A stretch of DNA of 40,881 nt from Pseudomonas sp. KK4 (GTDB taxonomy: Bacteria; Pseudomonadota; Gammaproteobacteria; Pseudomonadales; Pseudomonadaceae), in the NCBI RefSeq assembly GCF_001984065.1, contig NZ_LYVP01000051.1:1-40881 (forward strand), in the 5' to 3' direction. The notes beneath the pieces are model-generated. The model did no database searches and was not told the origin of the DNA. It saw only the letters and a program-made list of their open reading frames with translations. Positions 15,832 to 24,542 of this stretch are shown piece after piece; the first letter of the stretch is position 1, and each line of letters opens with the position of its first letter. A program made the position numbers and the translations under genes.

Positions 15832-16104
15832 CCCACAATGTTTTGTGTTGGACATGGATGTTGTGAACGACCCAAACCCCCTGTGGGAGCTGGCCTGCCA
15901 GCGATGGCGGTGTGTCTGTCAGCAGTGATGCTGGATGTGCCGGCCTCTTCGCGAGCAAGCCCGCTCCCACAATGTTTGGGTTGGGCATGGATGTTGTGAA
16001 CGATGCAGATCCAATGTGGGAGCGGGCTTGCTCGCGAAAGCGGTGTGTCAGGCAACGTCGATGGCGACTGACACGGCGCCTTCGCGAGCAAGCTCGCTCC
16101 TACA
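15832..16104. repeat. Tandem REPIN array, two units of about 134 bp
   Basis: Two REPINs (15882-15971 and 16015-16104) are each preceded by nearly the same spacer. CATGGATGTTGTGAACGA occurs in both spacers 133 bases apart, and both spacers begin CCCACAATGTTT, the tail of a preceding REP. The first unit starts at a decayed REP end (15825-15835). The left REP of unit 1 (GAGCTGGCCTGCCAGCGATG) has diverged from the common class. Confidence 0.85.
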
Positions 16105-16118
16105 GGGGGGCGTCGTGT

Positions 16119-16229
16119 CTAGTGACCGAACACATTCACTTTTTTCGATTTTTTGTCGGCGCGTTTTTCAATGGCGGTCTTGGCCGGTTTTTTCTTGTCG
16201 GCTTTCTTTGAATCCATACCTTTGGACAT
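16119..16229 (-). CDS. Small Lys-rich conserved protein
   Basis: A 36-residue, very basic protein starting MSKGMDSKKADKKKPAK and ending KKVNVFGH. About a third of the residues are lysine, and there is no membrane segment. I recognise the pattern as a tiny hypothetical protein common in Pseudomonas, without known function; a basic peptide of this kind could bind nucleic acid or ribosomes, which is a guess. A longer frame upstream exists, but the short start fits the conserved N-terminus. Divergent from the next GNAT gene and ending 15 bases from a REPIN. Confidence 0.7.
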   Translation of the reverse strand: MSKGMDSKKADKKKPAKTAIEKRADKKSKKVNVFGH

Positions 16230-16295
16230 GATGCGTACTCCACTCACAGGGGATGTGAGATCAGGTATACACCTATCCTTGGCGCCGCGTTCTTT

Positions 16296-16301
16296 TATAA
16301 T
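16296..16301 (+). promoter_or_regulatory. Candidate -10 element (TATAAT) of the GNAT gene
   Basis: A perfect TATAAT lies 31 bases before the ATG of the GNAT gene at 16333. The -35 region at the correct distance (CTATCC) is poor, so only the -10 is offered. Confidence 0.4.
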
Positions 16302-16332
16302 CGCCCGCCCTGCACACCGCCGATCGACTGCC

Positions 16333-16770
16333 ATGCCCGCCACCCGATACACCCGCCTCGAAGAACCACTCTGGCCCTTGCTGAACAAGTTTTATCGGGC
16401 CCATCAATCGTCGATGAAAGCGGTGCGCGACGCCCAGTTGTGGGTGGCGCGAAGGGACGAGATCATCGCCGCCCTGTGCCTGCGCCCGGTGTCCGGCGGG
16501 CATTGGCTGACCGGGTTGTTCGTCGATCCGGCGTGTCGCCAGCAGGGTGTCGCCGCCGCGCTGATCGCTGAAGCCGTCAAGGGTCTCGAGCTGCCGGTGT
16601 GGCTGTTCTGCCATCCCGATTTGCGCGGCTTTTATGAAAGTCGCGGTTTTCGCTTCGACCCGCCGATGCCCTACGCCATGGTCGAGCGCCTGAGCCGATA
16701 CGCCCGTAGCAAACCGATGATCGCCATGGGCTTAGAACCGTTGGTTAGGACCACCGACAATAATGTGTGA
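16333..16770 (+). CDS. GNAT family N-acetyltransferase
   Basis: A 145-residue acetyltransferase. The acetyl-CoA loop is LFVDPACRQQGVAAALIAEA (about residues 60-80), with A/G at the usual glycine positions, and the C-terminal part reads LPVWLFCHPDLRGFYESRGF, the common LYxxxGF-like motif. The start at 16333 is chosen because the longer frame would overlap the divergent Lys-rich gene. The substrate is unknown. Confidence 0.8.
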   Translation: MPATRYTRLEEPLWPLLNKFYRAHQSSMKAVRDAQLWVARRDEIIAALCLRPVSGGHWLTGLFVDPACRQQGVAAALIAEAVKGLELPVWLFCHPDLRGFYESRGFRFDPPMPYAMVERLSRYARSKPMIAMGLEPLVRTTDNNV

Positions 16771-16831
16771 TCAGCGCGACAGGGCTGCGTGCTAGCCTCG
16801 GCGTCGACTTCGACTTCGCTCAGGACGCCCC

Positions 16832-17650
<819 letters not shown>

Positions 17651-17664
17651 CAACGAAGATCAAA

Positions 17665-17754
17665 TGTGGGAGCGGGCTGGCTCGCCAAAGCGGTGGATCA
17701 GCCAACTCATCGGTTGAATGACACATCGCCTTCGCGAGCAAGCCCGCTCCCACA
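17665..17754. repeat. REPIN
   Basis: Inverted REP arms (TGTGGGAGCGGGCTGGCTCG with a T-to-G change in the core, and GAGCAAGCCCGCTCCCACA) lie between the exported methyltransferase-like gene and the 3' end of the deformylase gene. Confidence 0.88.
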
Positions 17755-17776
17755 TTGGTTTTGAGGCGTCTTCGAA

Positions 17777-18316
17777 TCAGTCGTCGGCGTTGGGGTCGAG
17801 ATCGGGGAACATCACTTCGGTGAAGCCGAACTTGGTGAAGTCGGTGATCCGCGATGGATACAGCCGGCCGATCAGGTGATCGCATTCGTGCTGCACCACC
17901 CGTGCATGAAACCCCGAAGCGATACGCACGATCGGCTCACCCTTGGGATCAAAGCCCTCGTAGCGAATCTGCTGATAACGATCCACCGCCCCGCGCAAAC
18001 CCGGCACCGACAGGCAGCCTTCGAAACCCTCTTCCATGATCGGGCTCAGTGGCGTGATCAAAGGGTTGATCAGGATGGTCTGCGGCACGGCTTCGGCGTC
18101 CGGGTAACGTTCGCTGTGCTCGAAACCGAAGATCACCAGTTGCAGGTCGACACCGATCTGCGGCGCGGCCAGGCCGACGCCGCCAACGCTTTCCATGGTC
18201 TGGAACATGTCGTCGATCAGTTGCCACAGTTCAGGGCTGTCGAACATGTCGGCCGGTACCGGCGGGGCAATGCGCAGCAGGCGCTCGTCGCCCATTTTCA
18301 GGATGTCACGGATCAT
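17777..18316 (-). CDS. def: Peptide deformylase
   Basis: A 179-residue metalloenzyme that removes the formyl group from nascent proteins. All three motifs are intact: GVGLAAPQ (residues 46-53), EGCLS (99-103; metal ligand C101) and HECDH (143-147; ligands H143 and H147, catalytic E144). It is probably a paralogue of the main def gene, because it is not next to fmt or dprA but instead overlaps the stop of a YihY/BrkB gene by ATGA, so translation is coupled. No strong ribosome site is present, which supports coupling. Confidence 0.92.
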   Translation of the reverse strand: MIRDILKMGDERLLRIAPPVPADMFDSPELWQLIDDMFQTMESVGGVGLAAPQIGVDLQLVIFGFEHSERYPDAEAVPQTILINPLITPLSPIMEEGFEGCLSVPGLRGAVDRYQQIRYEGFDPKGEPIVRIASGFHARVVQHECDHLIGRLYPSRITDFTKFGFTEVMFPDLDPNADD

Positions 18317-19269
18317 TTGATGACTTCGTCAGTGCTGGGCTTGATCGAATGGTCCCGACCCAGGCCCGAAACGTGTTGTTTGGGTTCGTGGTCCAGCTCG
18401 CCGGGGACTTTTTCGCCCGGGTCCTTGCCTTCGCTCGACATGTGCTCGATCACCGCGTTCATTTCAGCCCCGAGCAGCAACACGGCGGCAGAAATGTAGA
18501 AGTACAGCAACAGCACGATGATCGCGCCGATACTGCCATACATGGCGTTGTAGTTGGCGAACTCCTTGACGTACAGGCCAAAGCCCAGGGACGCGATGAT
18601 CCACACCACCACCGCCAGTACCGAGCCCGGCGTGATGAAGCGAAACTCCTGTTTGACGTCAGGCATCACGTAGTAGATCAACGCCACGGCCACCATCAGC
18701 AGGATCACGATCACCGGCCAGCGGGCGATGGTCCACAGCGTGACAATGAAGTATTCCAGGCCCACTTGCGCGGCGATCCAGCTCATCACTTGCGGTCCCA
18801 GCACCATCAGCGCCGCGGCGATCAGCAGCATGCCGGCGATACCTACGGTGTAAATGATCGACAGCGGAAAACGCTTCCAGGCCGGGCGGCCTTCGACCAC
18901 ATCGTAGGCAGCGTTCATCGCGCTCATCATCAACCGCACGCCGGCCGAGGCCGTCCACAGCGCAATCACGATACCCACCGACAGCAAGCCACCTTTGGAC
19001 TGCTGCAACTGGTCGATCACCGGGTTCACCTGCTCCAGCGCCTGGGGCGGCAGTACCAGTTCCGATTGCAGGCGCAGCCAGGAGAAAAAGTCCGGCAGGT
19101 GCAGGAAGCCGATCAGGGCGATCAGGAACAGAATGAAGGGGAACAGCGAAAACAGCATTTGATAGGCCAGCGCCGAAGCATAGGTCGACATTTCGTCGTC
19201 AACGAACTCGGTGACCGTGCGCACCATCACACGGTGCAGGGGCAAGCCTCTCATGTCCGGGAAAATCAT
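18313..19269 (-). CDS. YihY/virulence factor BrkB family membrane protein
   Basis: A 318-residue inner-membrane protein with about six hydrophobic helices of the UPF0761 family. Typical parts are ASALAYQMLFSLFPFILFLI, VGIVIALWTASAGVRLMMSA and GSIGAIIVLLLYFYISAAVL. The hydrophilic tail (about residues 280-318) is variable. The function of the family is unsettled; an early nuclease label (RNase BN) was an error. AGGAG lies eight bases before the ATG at 19269; an earlier in-frame start is rejected. First gene of a two-gene unit with def. Confidence 0.88.
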   Translation of the reverse strand: MIFPDMRGLPLHRVMVRTVTEFVDDEMSTYASALAYQMLFSLFPFILFLIALIGFLHLPDFFSWLRLQSELVLPPQALEQVNPVIDQLQQSKGGLLSVGIVIALWTASAGVRLMMSAMNAAYDVVEGRPAWKRFPLSIIYTVGIAGMLLIAAALMVLGPQVMSWIAAQVGLEYFIVTLWTIARWPVIVILLMVAVALIYYVMPDVKQEFRFITPGSVLAVVVWIIASLGFGLYVKEFANYNAMYGSIGAIIVLLLYFYISAAVLLLGAEMNAVIEHMSSEGKDPGEKVPGELDHEPKQHVSGLGRDHSIKPSTDEVIK

Positions 19270-19393
19270 TAGCGTCTCCTTTCGCCGCAAAATGGGATTG
19301 AAGTCATGGCGACTCAGGGGCCGTTTTATTTCATCAAAGTAGCTTACCTTGCGACTTTGAAACAAATTAATGAATCAAGTTCAGGCCGACACA

Positions 19394-19420
19394 AAAACGG
19401 CCATCCGTGGATGGCCGTTC
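19394..19420 (-). terminator. Rho-independent terminator of the CsbD gene
   Basis: On the minus strand a 10-bp stem ACGGCCATCC / GGATGGCCGT with a two-base loop is followed by five T residues, 23-49 bases after the CsbD stop. Confidence 0.88.
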
Positions 19421-19442
19421 ATGTTTGTCATCAAGGGCCGGA

Positions 19443-19634
19443 TCAAGCCTTGTCGACGCCTTTCTTGATGGCATCTTTGGCCTTGCCGACTGCTTGTTGC
19501 GCTTCACCTTTCTTTTCCTGCAGTTTGCCTTCAGCTTGCAGTTTGGTGTTGTCAGTGGCCTTGCCCACGCCTTGCTTGACGTTGCCGACCGCTTCGTTGG
19601 CCATGCCTTTTACTTTATCGCCAGTGCTGCCCAT
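19443..19634 (-). CDS. CsbD family stress protein
   Basis: A 63-residue hydrophilic protein. It has the family's repeating amphipathic pattern (GDKVKGMANEAVGNVKQGVG, then GKLQEKKGEAQQAVGKAKD). CsbD-like proteins accumulate under general stress and in stationary phase; the molecular role is unknown. AGGAG precedes the ATG at 19634, and a clean terminator follows, so it is a monocistronic unit. Confidence 0.9.
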   Translation of the reverse strand: MGSTGDKVKGMANEAVGNVKQGVGKATDNTKLQAEGKLQEKKGEAQQAVGKAKDAIKKGVDKA

Positions 19635-19836
19635 GGTGTTTCTCCTGTGGAACAAATCAATGAGAAAAAGTCGTTACACAAGGTTGACCGGAGGCTTTTA
19701 CCGGGAGTTTCATTTATTTTCATCGGGACATTTCATCGCGGCAGACAAGTTGCGCTTTATGTTTGCCCGCCAACCCCCGAGAATGCGCGACGTATCGGCG
19801 CTCTGACGCTGAAGATCCAACACCCGCAGGAATGTT

Positions 19837-20214
19837 ATGAAACTCGATAAAAAGCAGGCCATTGCCCGCAGAAACCAGGAACTTGGCGGTGCTGTGCTTG
19901 GCGTCAACAACTGCCATTTCACCGAATTGAACCGCAACCGCAACATTTGGTGGTTCGACATCCCGGTGGCGCGACTGGCCATTGGTCAGTACGAGTGGAT
20001 TCACCTGCTGATGCACACGCCAGACACCGACGAACTGCTGCACCTGAAGGTGCCGACGGTGTTCCTGCGCGAGAAACTCGAAGGCCTGGTGGTGCGTAAC
20101 CAGGGCAAGCGCAAAGCCGCGCTGAGCCTGGAGTTGAGCGCCGACAAGGACTCGTACCTGCAGGACATGCGCCCGGCGGGCACCAACGTCAATTTTGCGC
20201 CGTTTCGGCAGTAG
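19837..20214 (+). CDS. Conserved hypothetical protein
   Basis: A 125-residue protein I cannot assign. It has alternating short hydrophobic strands (NIWWFDIPVARLAIGQYEWI, LHLKVPTVFLREKLEGLVVR) and a hydrophilic tail, so a small alpha/beta domain is likely. There is no signal peptide or membrane helix. AGGAA lies five bases before the ATG. Its codon use is normal and it sits alone between CsbD and a REP pair. A close equivalent is likely in other pseudomonads. Confidence 0.75.
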   Translation: MKLDKKQAIARRNQELGGAVLGVNNCHFTELNRNRNIWWFDIPVARLAIGQYEWIHLLMHTPDTDELLHLKVPTVFLREKLEGLVVRNQGKRKAALSLELSADKDSYLQDMRPAGTNVNFAPFRQ

Positions 20215-20238
20215 CCCGGTCGGCCGGAGGAGAACTCC

Positions 20239-20369
20239 GTGGCGAGGGAGCTTGCTCCCGCTGGGCTGCGAAGAAGCCCTGAAAGGTGGCACCCCAGCAT
20301 TGTAGGCGAACCGCAGTTACGATTTTTGGGGCCGCTTCGCAGCCCAGCGGGAGCGAGCTCCCTCGCCAC
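20239..20369. repeat. REP pair of the GTGGCGAGGGAGC class
   Basis: Arms CGTGGCGAGGGAGCTTGCTC (left) and GCGAGCTCCCTCGCCA (right) face each other. The inner part also pairs (CTGGGCTGCGAAG with CTTCGCAGCCCAG). Located after the hypothetical gene, before the fadD1 terminator. Confidence 0.85.
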
Positions 20370-20402
20370 AACAGCTCGCTCGCCTTGAAAGCGTCATGCT
20401 CG

Positions 20403-20440
20403 CCAACAAAAAGCCCCGCATCTGCGGGGCTTTTTGTTGG
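20403..20440. terminator. Bidirectional terminator downstream of fadD1
   Basis: A perfect inverted repeat with 18-base arms (CCAACAAAAAGCCCCGCA) around TC. The A and T runs on both sides make it work in either direction; it ends right at the fadD1 stop. Confidence 0.92.
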
Positions 20441-22141
20441 TTACGCGGTCGCTTGCTTGGCTTTGAGCTTTTTCAGCTCTTCATCACGCAATTCGCGGCG
20501 CAGGATCTTGCCCACGTTGGTGGTCGGCAGCGCGTCGCGGAACTCCAGCGAACGCGGGACCTTGTAGCCGGTGACGTTGGCGCGCATGTGCTCCATCACC
20601 TGCTCCTTGGTCAGGGTCACACCCGGCTTGGCGACGATGAAAATTTTGATCGCCTCGCCCGACTTCTCGTCCGGCACGCCGATGGCCGCGCATTGCAGTA
20701 CGCCCGGCAGGGTCGCCAGTACGTCTTCGAGCTCATTGGGGTACACGTTGAAACCGGAGACCAGGATCATGTCTTTCTTGCGATCGACAATGCGCATGTA
20801 GCCGTCGGGCTGGATCAGCGCGATGTCACCGGTCTTCAGCCAGCCTTCGCTGTCGAGGATTTCATCGGTGGCTTCCTGGCGCTGCCAGTAGCCCTTCATC
20901 ACCTGCGGGCCTTTTATGCACAGCTCGCCGATGTCGCCCATCGGTTGCTCGACGCCGGCATCGTTGATGATCTTGCACAGGGTCGAAGGCACGGGAATGC
21001 CGATGGTGCCGACGTGGATTTTCTGGATCGGGTTGACTGTGGCCACCGGGCTGGTCTCTGTCATGCCGTAACCTTCGCAGATGGCGCAACCGGTCACTTC
21101 TTTCCAGCGCTCGGCGGCCGCCAGTTGCAGGGCCATACCACCGGAGAGGGTGACTTTGAGTGCCGAGAAATCGAGCTTGCGGAAGCCTTCGTTGTTGCAC
21201 AGCGCCACGAACAGGGTGTTGAGGCCGACGAAACCGCTGAACTTCCACTTCGACAGTTCCTTGACCATCGCCGGGAGATCGCGCGGGTTGCTGATCAGGA
21301 TGTTGTGGTTGCCGATCAGCATCATCGACATGCAGTGAAAGGTGAAGGCATAGATGTGGTACAGCGGCAGCGGCGTGATCAGGATCTCGCAGCCTTCATT
21401 GAGGTTGGAGCCCATCAGCGCCTTGCACTGCAGCATGTTCGCCACCAGGTTGCGGTGGGTCAGCATCGCGCCCTTGGCCACGCCGGTGGTGCCGCCGGTG
21501 TATTGCAGCACGGCAACATCGCTGCTGGCCGGGCTGGCTTCCTTCACAGGCTGACCGTGCCCCTTGCTCAACACGTCATTGAACTTGACGGCTTTAGGCA
21601 GGTGATAGGCCGGCACCATTTTCTTCACGTACTTGATCACGCTGTTGATCAGCAGGCGCTTGAGCGGTGGCAGCAGGTCGGCCACTTCGGTGACGATCAC
21701 GTGCTTGACGCCGGTTTTCGGCACGACGGTCTCGGCCAGGTGCGCCATGTTGGCCAGGCACACCAGGGCCTTGGCGCCGGAATCGTTGAACTGGTGTTCC
21801 ATTTCCCGCGCGGTGTACAGCGGGTTGGTGTTGACCACGATCAAACCGGCGCGGATGGCACCGAAGACGGCAACCGGGTACTGCAGCACGTTGGGCAACT
21901 GCACGGCGATTCGATCGCCCGGCTGCAAATCGGTATGCTGTTGCAGGTACGCGGCAAAGGCACCGGACAATTCGTACAGCTCACCGTAGGTGATGGTCTT
22001 GCCCAGGTTGCTGAACGCCGGCTTGTCGGCAAAGCGTTGGCAGGACTGCTTCAACACTGCCTGAATATTCGGGTACTCGTCTGGATTGATCTCGGCAGCA
22101 ATTCCAGCTGGGTACTTATCCTTCCAAAAGTCTTCGTTCAT
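20441..22141 (-). CDS. fadD1: Long-chain fatty acid-CoA ligase FadD1
   Basis: A 566-residue AMP-forming acyl-CoA synthetase that activates fatty acids for beta-oxidation. The P-loop signature is LQYTGGTTGVAKGAML, the second conserved block GYGMTETSPVA, and the C-terminal hinge and lid block GWLKTGDIALIQPDGYMRIV with DRKKDMILVSGFNVYPNELE; the catalytic lysine lies near the C-terminus in GKILRREL. GAGGAG lies about ten bases before the ATG. A second ligase follows upstream (fadD2), giving the tandem pair typical of Pseudomonas, where FadD1 prefers longer chains. Confidence 0.93.
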   Translation of the reverse strand: MNEDFWKDKYPAGIAAEINPDEYPNIQAVLKQSCQRFADKPAFSNLGKTITYGELYELSGAFAAYLQQHTDLQPGDRIAVQLPNVLQYPVAVFGAIRAGLIVVNTNPLYTAREMEHQFNDSGAKALVCLANMAHLAETVVPKTGVKHVIVTEVADLLPPLKRLLINSVIKYVKKMVPAYHLPKAVKFNDVLSKGHGQPVKEASPASSDVAVLQYTGGTTGVAKGAMLTHRNLVANMLQCKALMGSNLNEGCEILITPLPLYHIYAFTFHCMSMMLIGNHNILISNPRDLPAMVKELSKWKFSGFVGLNTLFVALCNNEGFRKLDFSALKVTLSGGMALQLAAAERWKEVTGCAICEGYGMTETSPVATVNPIQKIHVGTIGIPVPSTLCKIINDAGVEQPMGDIGELCIKGPQVMKGYWQRQEATDEILDSEGWLKTGDIALIQPDGYMRIVDRKKDMILVSGFNVYPNELEDVLATLPGVLQCAAIGVPDEKSGEAIKIFIVAKPGVTLTKEQVMEHMRANVTGYKVPRSLEFRDALPTTNVGKILRRELRDEELKKLKAKQATA

Positions 22142-22402
22142 GGAAGCCCACTCCTCAGCAACGCGAATTCAGCACCGCATTTGATGCGATTATTATTGGT
22201 GTTTGTCTATAGGTGAGTCTGGCTTTTTACTAGGCCGAGAAGTCACAAAGCGCGCCGAGAGTAGCAGCTTTGCCAAGGGGCGACCAGAGCCAAAAGCGGC
22301 CTCTACGGTCACATTTGTGACTCAAGAATGGCAGGCAGTCATTTTAGAGCAAAAATTCCATTATGCTCTGGAGGCCTCGGAAAACGGGGCTGAAGATAAA
22401 AC
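22142..22402. other. Leader region of fadD1
   Basis: About 260 gene-free bases upstream of fadD1, AT-richer than the coding DNA near 22185-22215. It must carry the fadD1 promoter because fadD2 is separated by a REPIN. I looked for a PsrA/FadR-type palindrome and saw none that was convincing. Confidence 0.5.
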
Positions 22403-22500
22403 TGTAGGCGCGAGCTTGCTCGCGAAAAACCGGAGACCGCCGCGGGCATCCGGTTTTGCTCGTCACCCTTCATGATCATCGCGAGCAAGCTCGCTCTACA
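22403..22500. repeat. REPIN between fadD2 and fadD1
   Basis: Inverted arms (TGTAGGCGCGAGCTTGCTCG and GCGAGCAAGCTCGCTCTACA) with an inner AAAACCGG/CCGGTTTT pair. It separates the two ligase genes and probably ends or stabilises the fadD2 mRNA. Confidence 0.88.
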
Positions 22501-22529
22501 GGATCCGCGCAACGCGCGGCTATCACCGA

Positions 22530-24218
22530 TCAGGCGATATCGCGCAATTCCCGCCGCAGAATCTTGCCCACCGGCGTCATCGGCAACGACTCACGCAGCA
22601 CGATGTGCTTGGGCACTTTGTACGCGGTGAAATTCTCTTTGCAGTAGGCCTTGAGCTCTTCAAGGCTGACCCCAGCCTCACGGGCCACCACGAACAACTT
22701 CACCGCCTCCCCCGAACGCTCGTCCGGCACGCCGATCACCGCGCAGTTGGCCACTTTCGGGTGGGCCATGACCACGTCTTCGATCTCGTTCGGGTACACG
22801 TTGAAACCCGAGACGATGATCATGTCTTTCTTGCGATCGACGATGCGCACAAAACCATCCGGGTCGATCACGGCAATGTCACCGGACTTGAACCAGCCCT
22901 CGGCATCCAGCACTTCGTTGGTCGCCTCGGGTTTCTGCCAGTAGCCTTTCATGATCTGCGGGCCCTTGATGCACAGTTCGCCGCGCTCGCCCAGCGGCTG
23001 CTCGACGCCCTCATCATCGATGACCTTGAGCGTGGTCCCCGGCACCGGCAGCCCAACCGTGCCGATCCGCGATTGGTCGCCATAGGGGTTGGTGCAGGCC
23101 ACCGGCGAGGTTTCGGTCAGGCCGTAGCCTTCAGTGATGCGGCAACCGGTCAACTGCTCCCAGCGCTCGGCGGTGGCCTTGACCAGCGCGGTGCCGCCGG
23201 AGTTGGTCAGCTTGAGGCTGGAGAAATCCAGGGTCTTGAAGTCCGGGTGGTCCATCAGCGCCACGAACAGCGTGTTGAGCCCCAGCAACGCCGAGAACCG
23301 CCAGTTCTTCAGTTCCTTGATGAAGCCGCCGATGTCCCGCGGGTTGGTGATCAGCACGTTGTGGTTGCCGGTCACCATCATGCACATGCAGTTCGCGGTG
23401 AAGGCATAGATGTGGTACAGCGGCAGCGGCGCGATCATGATCTCCTGCCCTTCGCGCAACAGCGGCTGTCCGTCGCTGGAAGACTGGCTCAGGCAGGCCC
23501 GCGCCTGCTGCATGTTCGCCACGAGGTTGCCGTGGGTGAGCATCGCGCCCTTGGCCAGGCCGGTGGTGCCGCCGGTGTATTGCAGCACGGCGATGTCGTT
23601 GAGGCCGGCATTCAATGGCTTGATGGCCTGGCCTCTGCCCTGGTGCAGGGCACTCTTGAAGGAAATGGCCTGGGGCAAGGAATAGGCCGGGACCATTTTC
23701 TTCACCTTGCTCACCAGGGTGTTGACCAGCCAGCCCTTGGCGGTGGGCATCAGGTCGCCCATTTTCGCTTCGATCAGGTACTGGATGTCGGTGTCGGGCA
23801 GCACTTCCTGGACCTTCTGCCCGAACATGTTCAGGTACACCAGCGCCCGGGCGCCGGAATCCTTGAACTGGTGACGCATCTCCCGCGCGGTGTACAGCGG
23901 GTTGGTGTTGACCACGATCAGCCCGGCGCGCAAGGCGCCGAACACCGCGATCGGGTATTGCAGGACGTTGGGCATCTGCACCGCGATGCGATCCCCCGGC
24001 ACCAGATCGGTATGCGCCTGCAGGTAACCGGCGAACGCTGCGCTGTAGCGTTCCAGTTGGGCATAGGTCAGGGTCACGCCCATGTTGCTGAACGCCGGGC
24101 GATCAGCAAACTTCTTGCAGGAACGCTCGAACACCTCGATGACCGACTTGTACTCAGCGACATCAATGTCCAGCGGTACGCCGGCGGGGCGTTTGTCATT
24201 CCAGAAATCAGGTTGCAT
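22530..24218 (-). CDS. fadD2: Long-chain fatty acid-CoA ligase FadD2
   Basis: A 562-residue paralogue of FadD1. It has the same signatures (LQYTGGTTGLAKGAMLTH, EGYGLTETSPVA, GWFKSGDIAVIDPDGFVRIV, VGKILRREL). In pseudomonads FadD2 is the partner that prefers shorter chains. The start codon is directly preceded by AAGAACA, so that AAGAACAA overlaps the ATG; this matches the Hfq/Crc A-rich pattern, absent at fadD1. The two genes are separated by 388 bases with a REPIN, so they are probably transcribed and regulated separately. Confidence 0.93.
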   Translation of the reverse strand: MQPDFWNDKRPAGVPLDIDVAEYKSVIEVFERSCKKFADRPAFSNMGVTLTYAQLERYSAAFAGYLQAHTDLVPGDRIAVQMPNVLQYPIAVFGALRAGLIVVNTNPLYTAREMRHQFKDSGARALVYLNMFGQKVQEVLPDTDIQYLIEAKMGDLMPTAKGWLVNTLVSKVKKMVPAYSLPQAISFKSALHQGRGQAIKPLNAGLNDIAVLQYTGGTTGLAKGAMLTHGNLVANMQQARACLSQSSSDGQPLLREGQEIMIAPLPLYHIYAFTANCMCMMVTGNHNVLITNPRDIGGFIKELKNWRFSALLGLNTLFVALMDHPDFKTLDFSSLKLTNSGGTALVKATAERWEQLTGCRITEGYGLTETSPVACTNPYGDQSRIGTVGLPVPGTTLKVIDDEGVEQPLGERGELCIKGPQIMKGYWQKPEATNEVLDAEGWFKSGDIAVIDPDGFVRIVDRKKDMIIVSGFNVYPNEIEDVVMAHPKVANCAVIGVPDERSGEAVKLFVVAREAGVSLEELKAYCKENFTAYKVPKHIVLRESLPMTPVGKILRRELRDIA

Positions 24219-24225
24219 TGTTCTT
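24218..24225 (-). promoter_or_regulatory. Possible Hfq/Crc motif at the fadD2 start
   Basis: The minus strand reads AAGAACAA, with the last A being the first base of the ATG. It fits AANAANAA and overlaps the initiation site. Confidence 0.5.
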
Positions 24226-24412
24226 GTCCTCTTTACCTGAGCCGATCCGGGGCCGCTTTTCTGTCATTTCTGTCGCTTGCCTCCAAACGCAGAAAAGCGG
24301 AGCTTCACGGACACTAGCAGCTATGGACAATCAGGCAAATATGCGGGCGGGTGTCATAGATCGCGTGAATCTTGGTGCCGCGGCGCAGGCTGATTGATCC
24401 CGGACCAACTAC
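24219..24412. other. Divergent intergenic region fadD2 / hydrolase
   Basis: The gap from fadD2 to the REPIN holds the fadD2 promoter region; no gene is seen, and I cannot point to a clear operator. Confidence 0.4.
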
Positions 24413-24512
24413 TGTAGGAGCGAGCTCGCTCGCGATGAACCTCAGAACAAAAAGGGATGTCAGGTTTCCCGCGTTATCGTTGGCGTCCATCGCGAGCGAG
24501 CTCGCTCCTACA
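24413..24512. repeat. REPIN with 25-bp perfect arms
   Basis: Arms at 24413-24437 and 24488-24512 are exact complements (arm begins TGTAGGAGCGAGCTCGCTCG). It is 31 bases upstream of the hydrolase start codon, an unusual place because most REPINs here follow stops. Confidence 0.92.
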
Positions 24513-24542
24513 CTGTGTTTAGCATCAGCAAAAGGAATCGCC

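Noticed and set aside
15882..16104. Repeat-spacer pattern that could suggest a CRISPR array
   Set aside because: The repeats are inverted REP pairs, the spacers are alike rather than unique, and no cas genes are near.
15912..16231. Short frames reading through REP arms (peptides such as GAGLLAKAV)
   Set aside because: REP sequence happens to be open in several frames; the same peptide appears at many unrelated places, so it is not a gene family.
20396..22216. A 606-codon open frame on the plus strand, opposite fadD1
   Set aside because: It mirrors fadD1, which has all family motifs; long antisense frames are expected from the G/C third-position bias of this genome. Its translation is His/Arg/Gly-rich with no domain.
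22142..22402. PsrA/FadR operator upstream of fadD1
   Set aside because: Only a half-site-like GTTTG (GTGTTTGTC) was seen, without a facing partner.
22605..24317. A 570-codon open frame on the plus strand, opposite fadD2
   Set aside because: Same reason: shadow of a real ligase gene, with no ribosome site and atypical composition.
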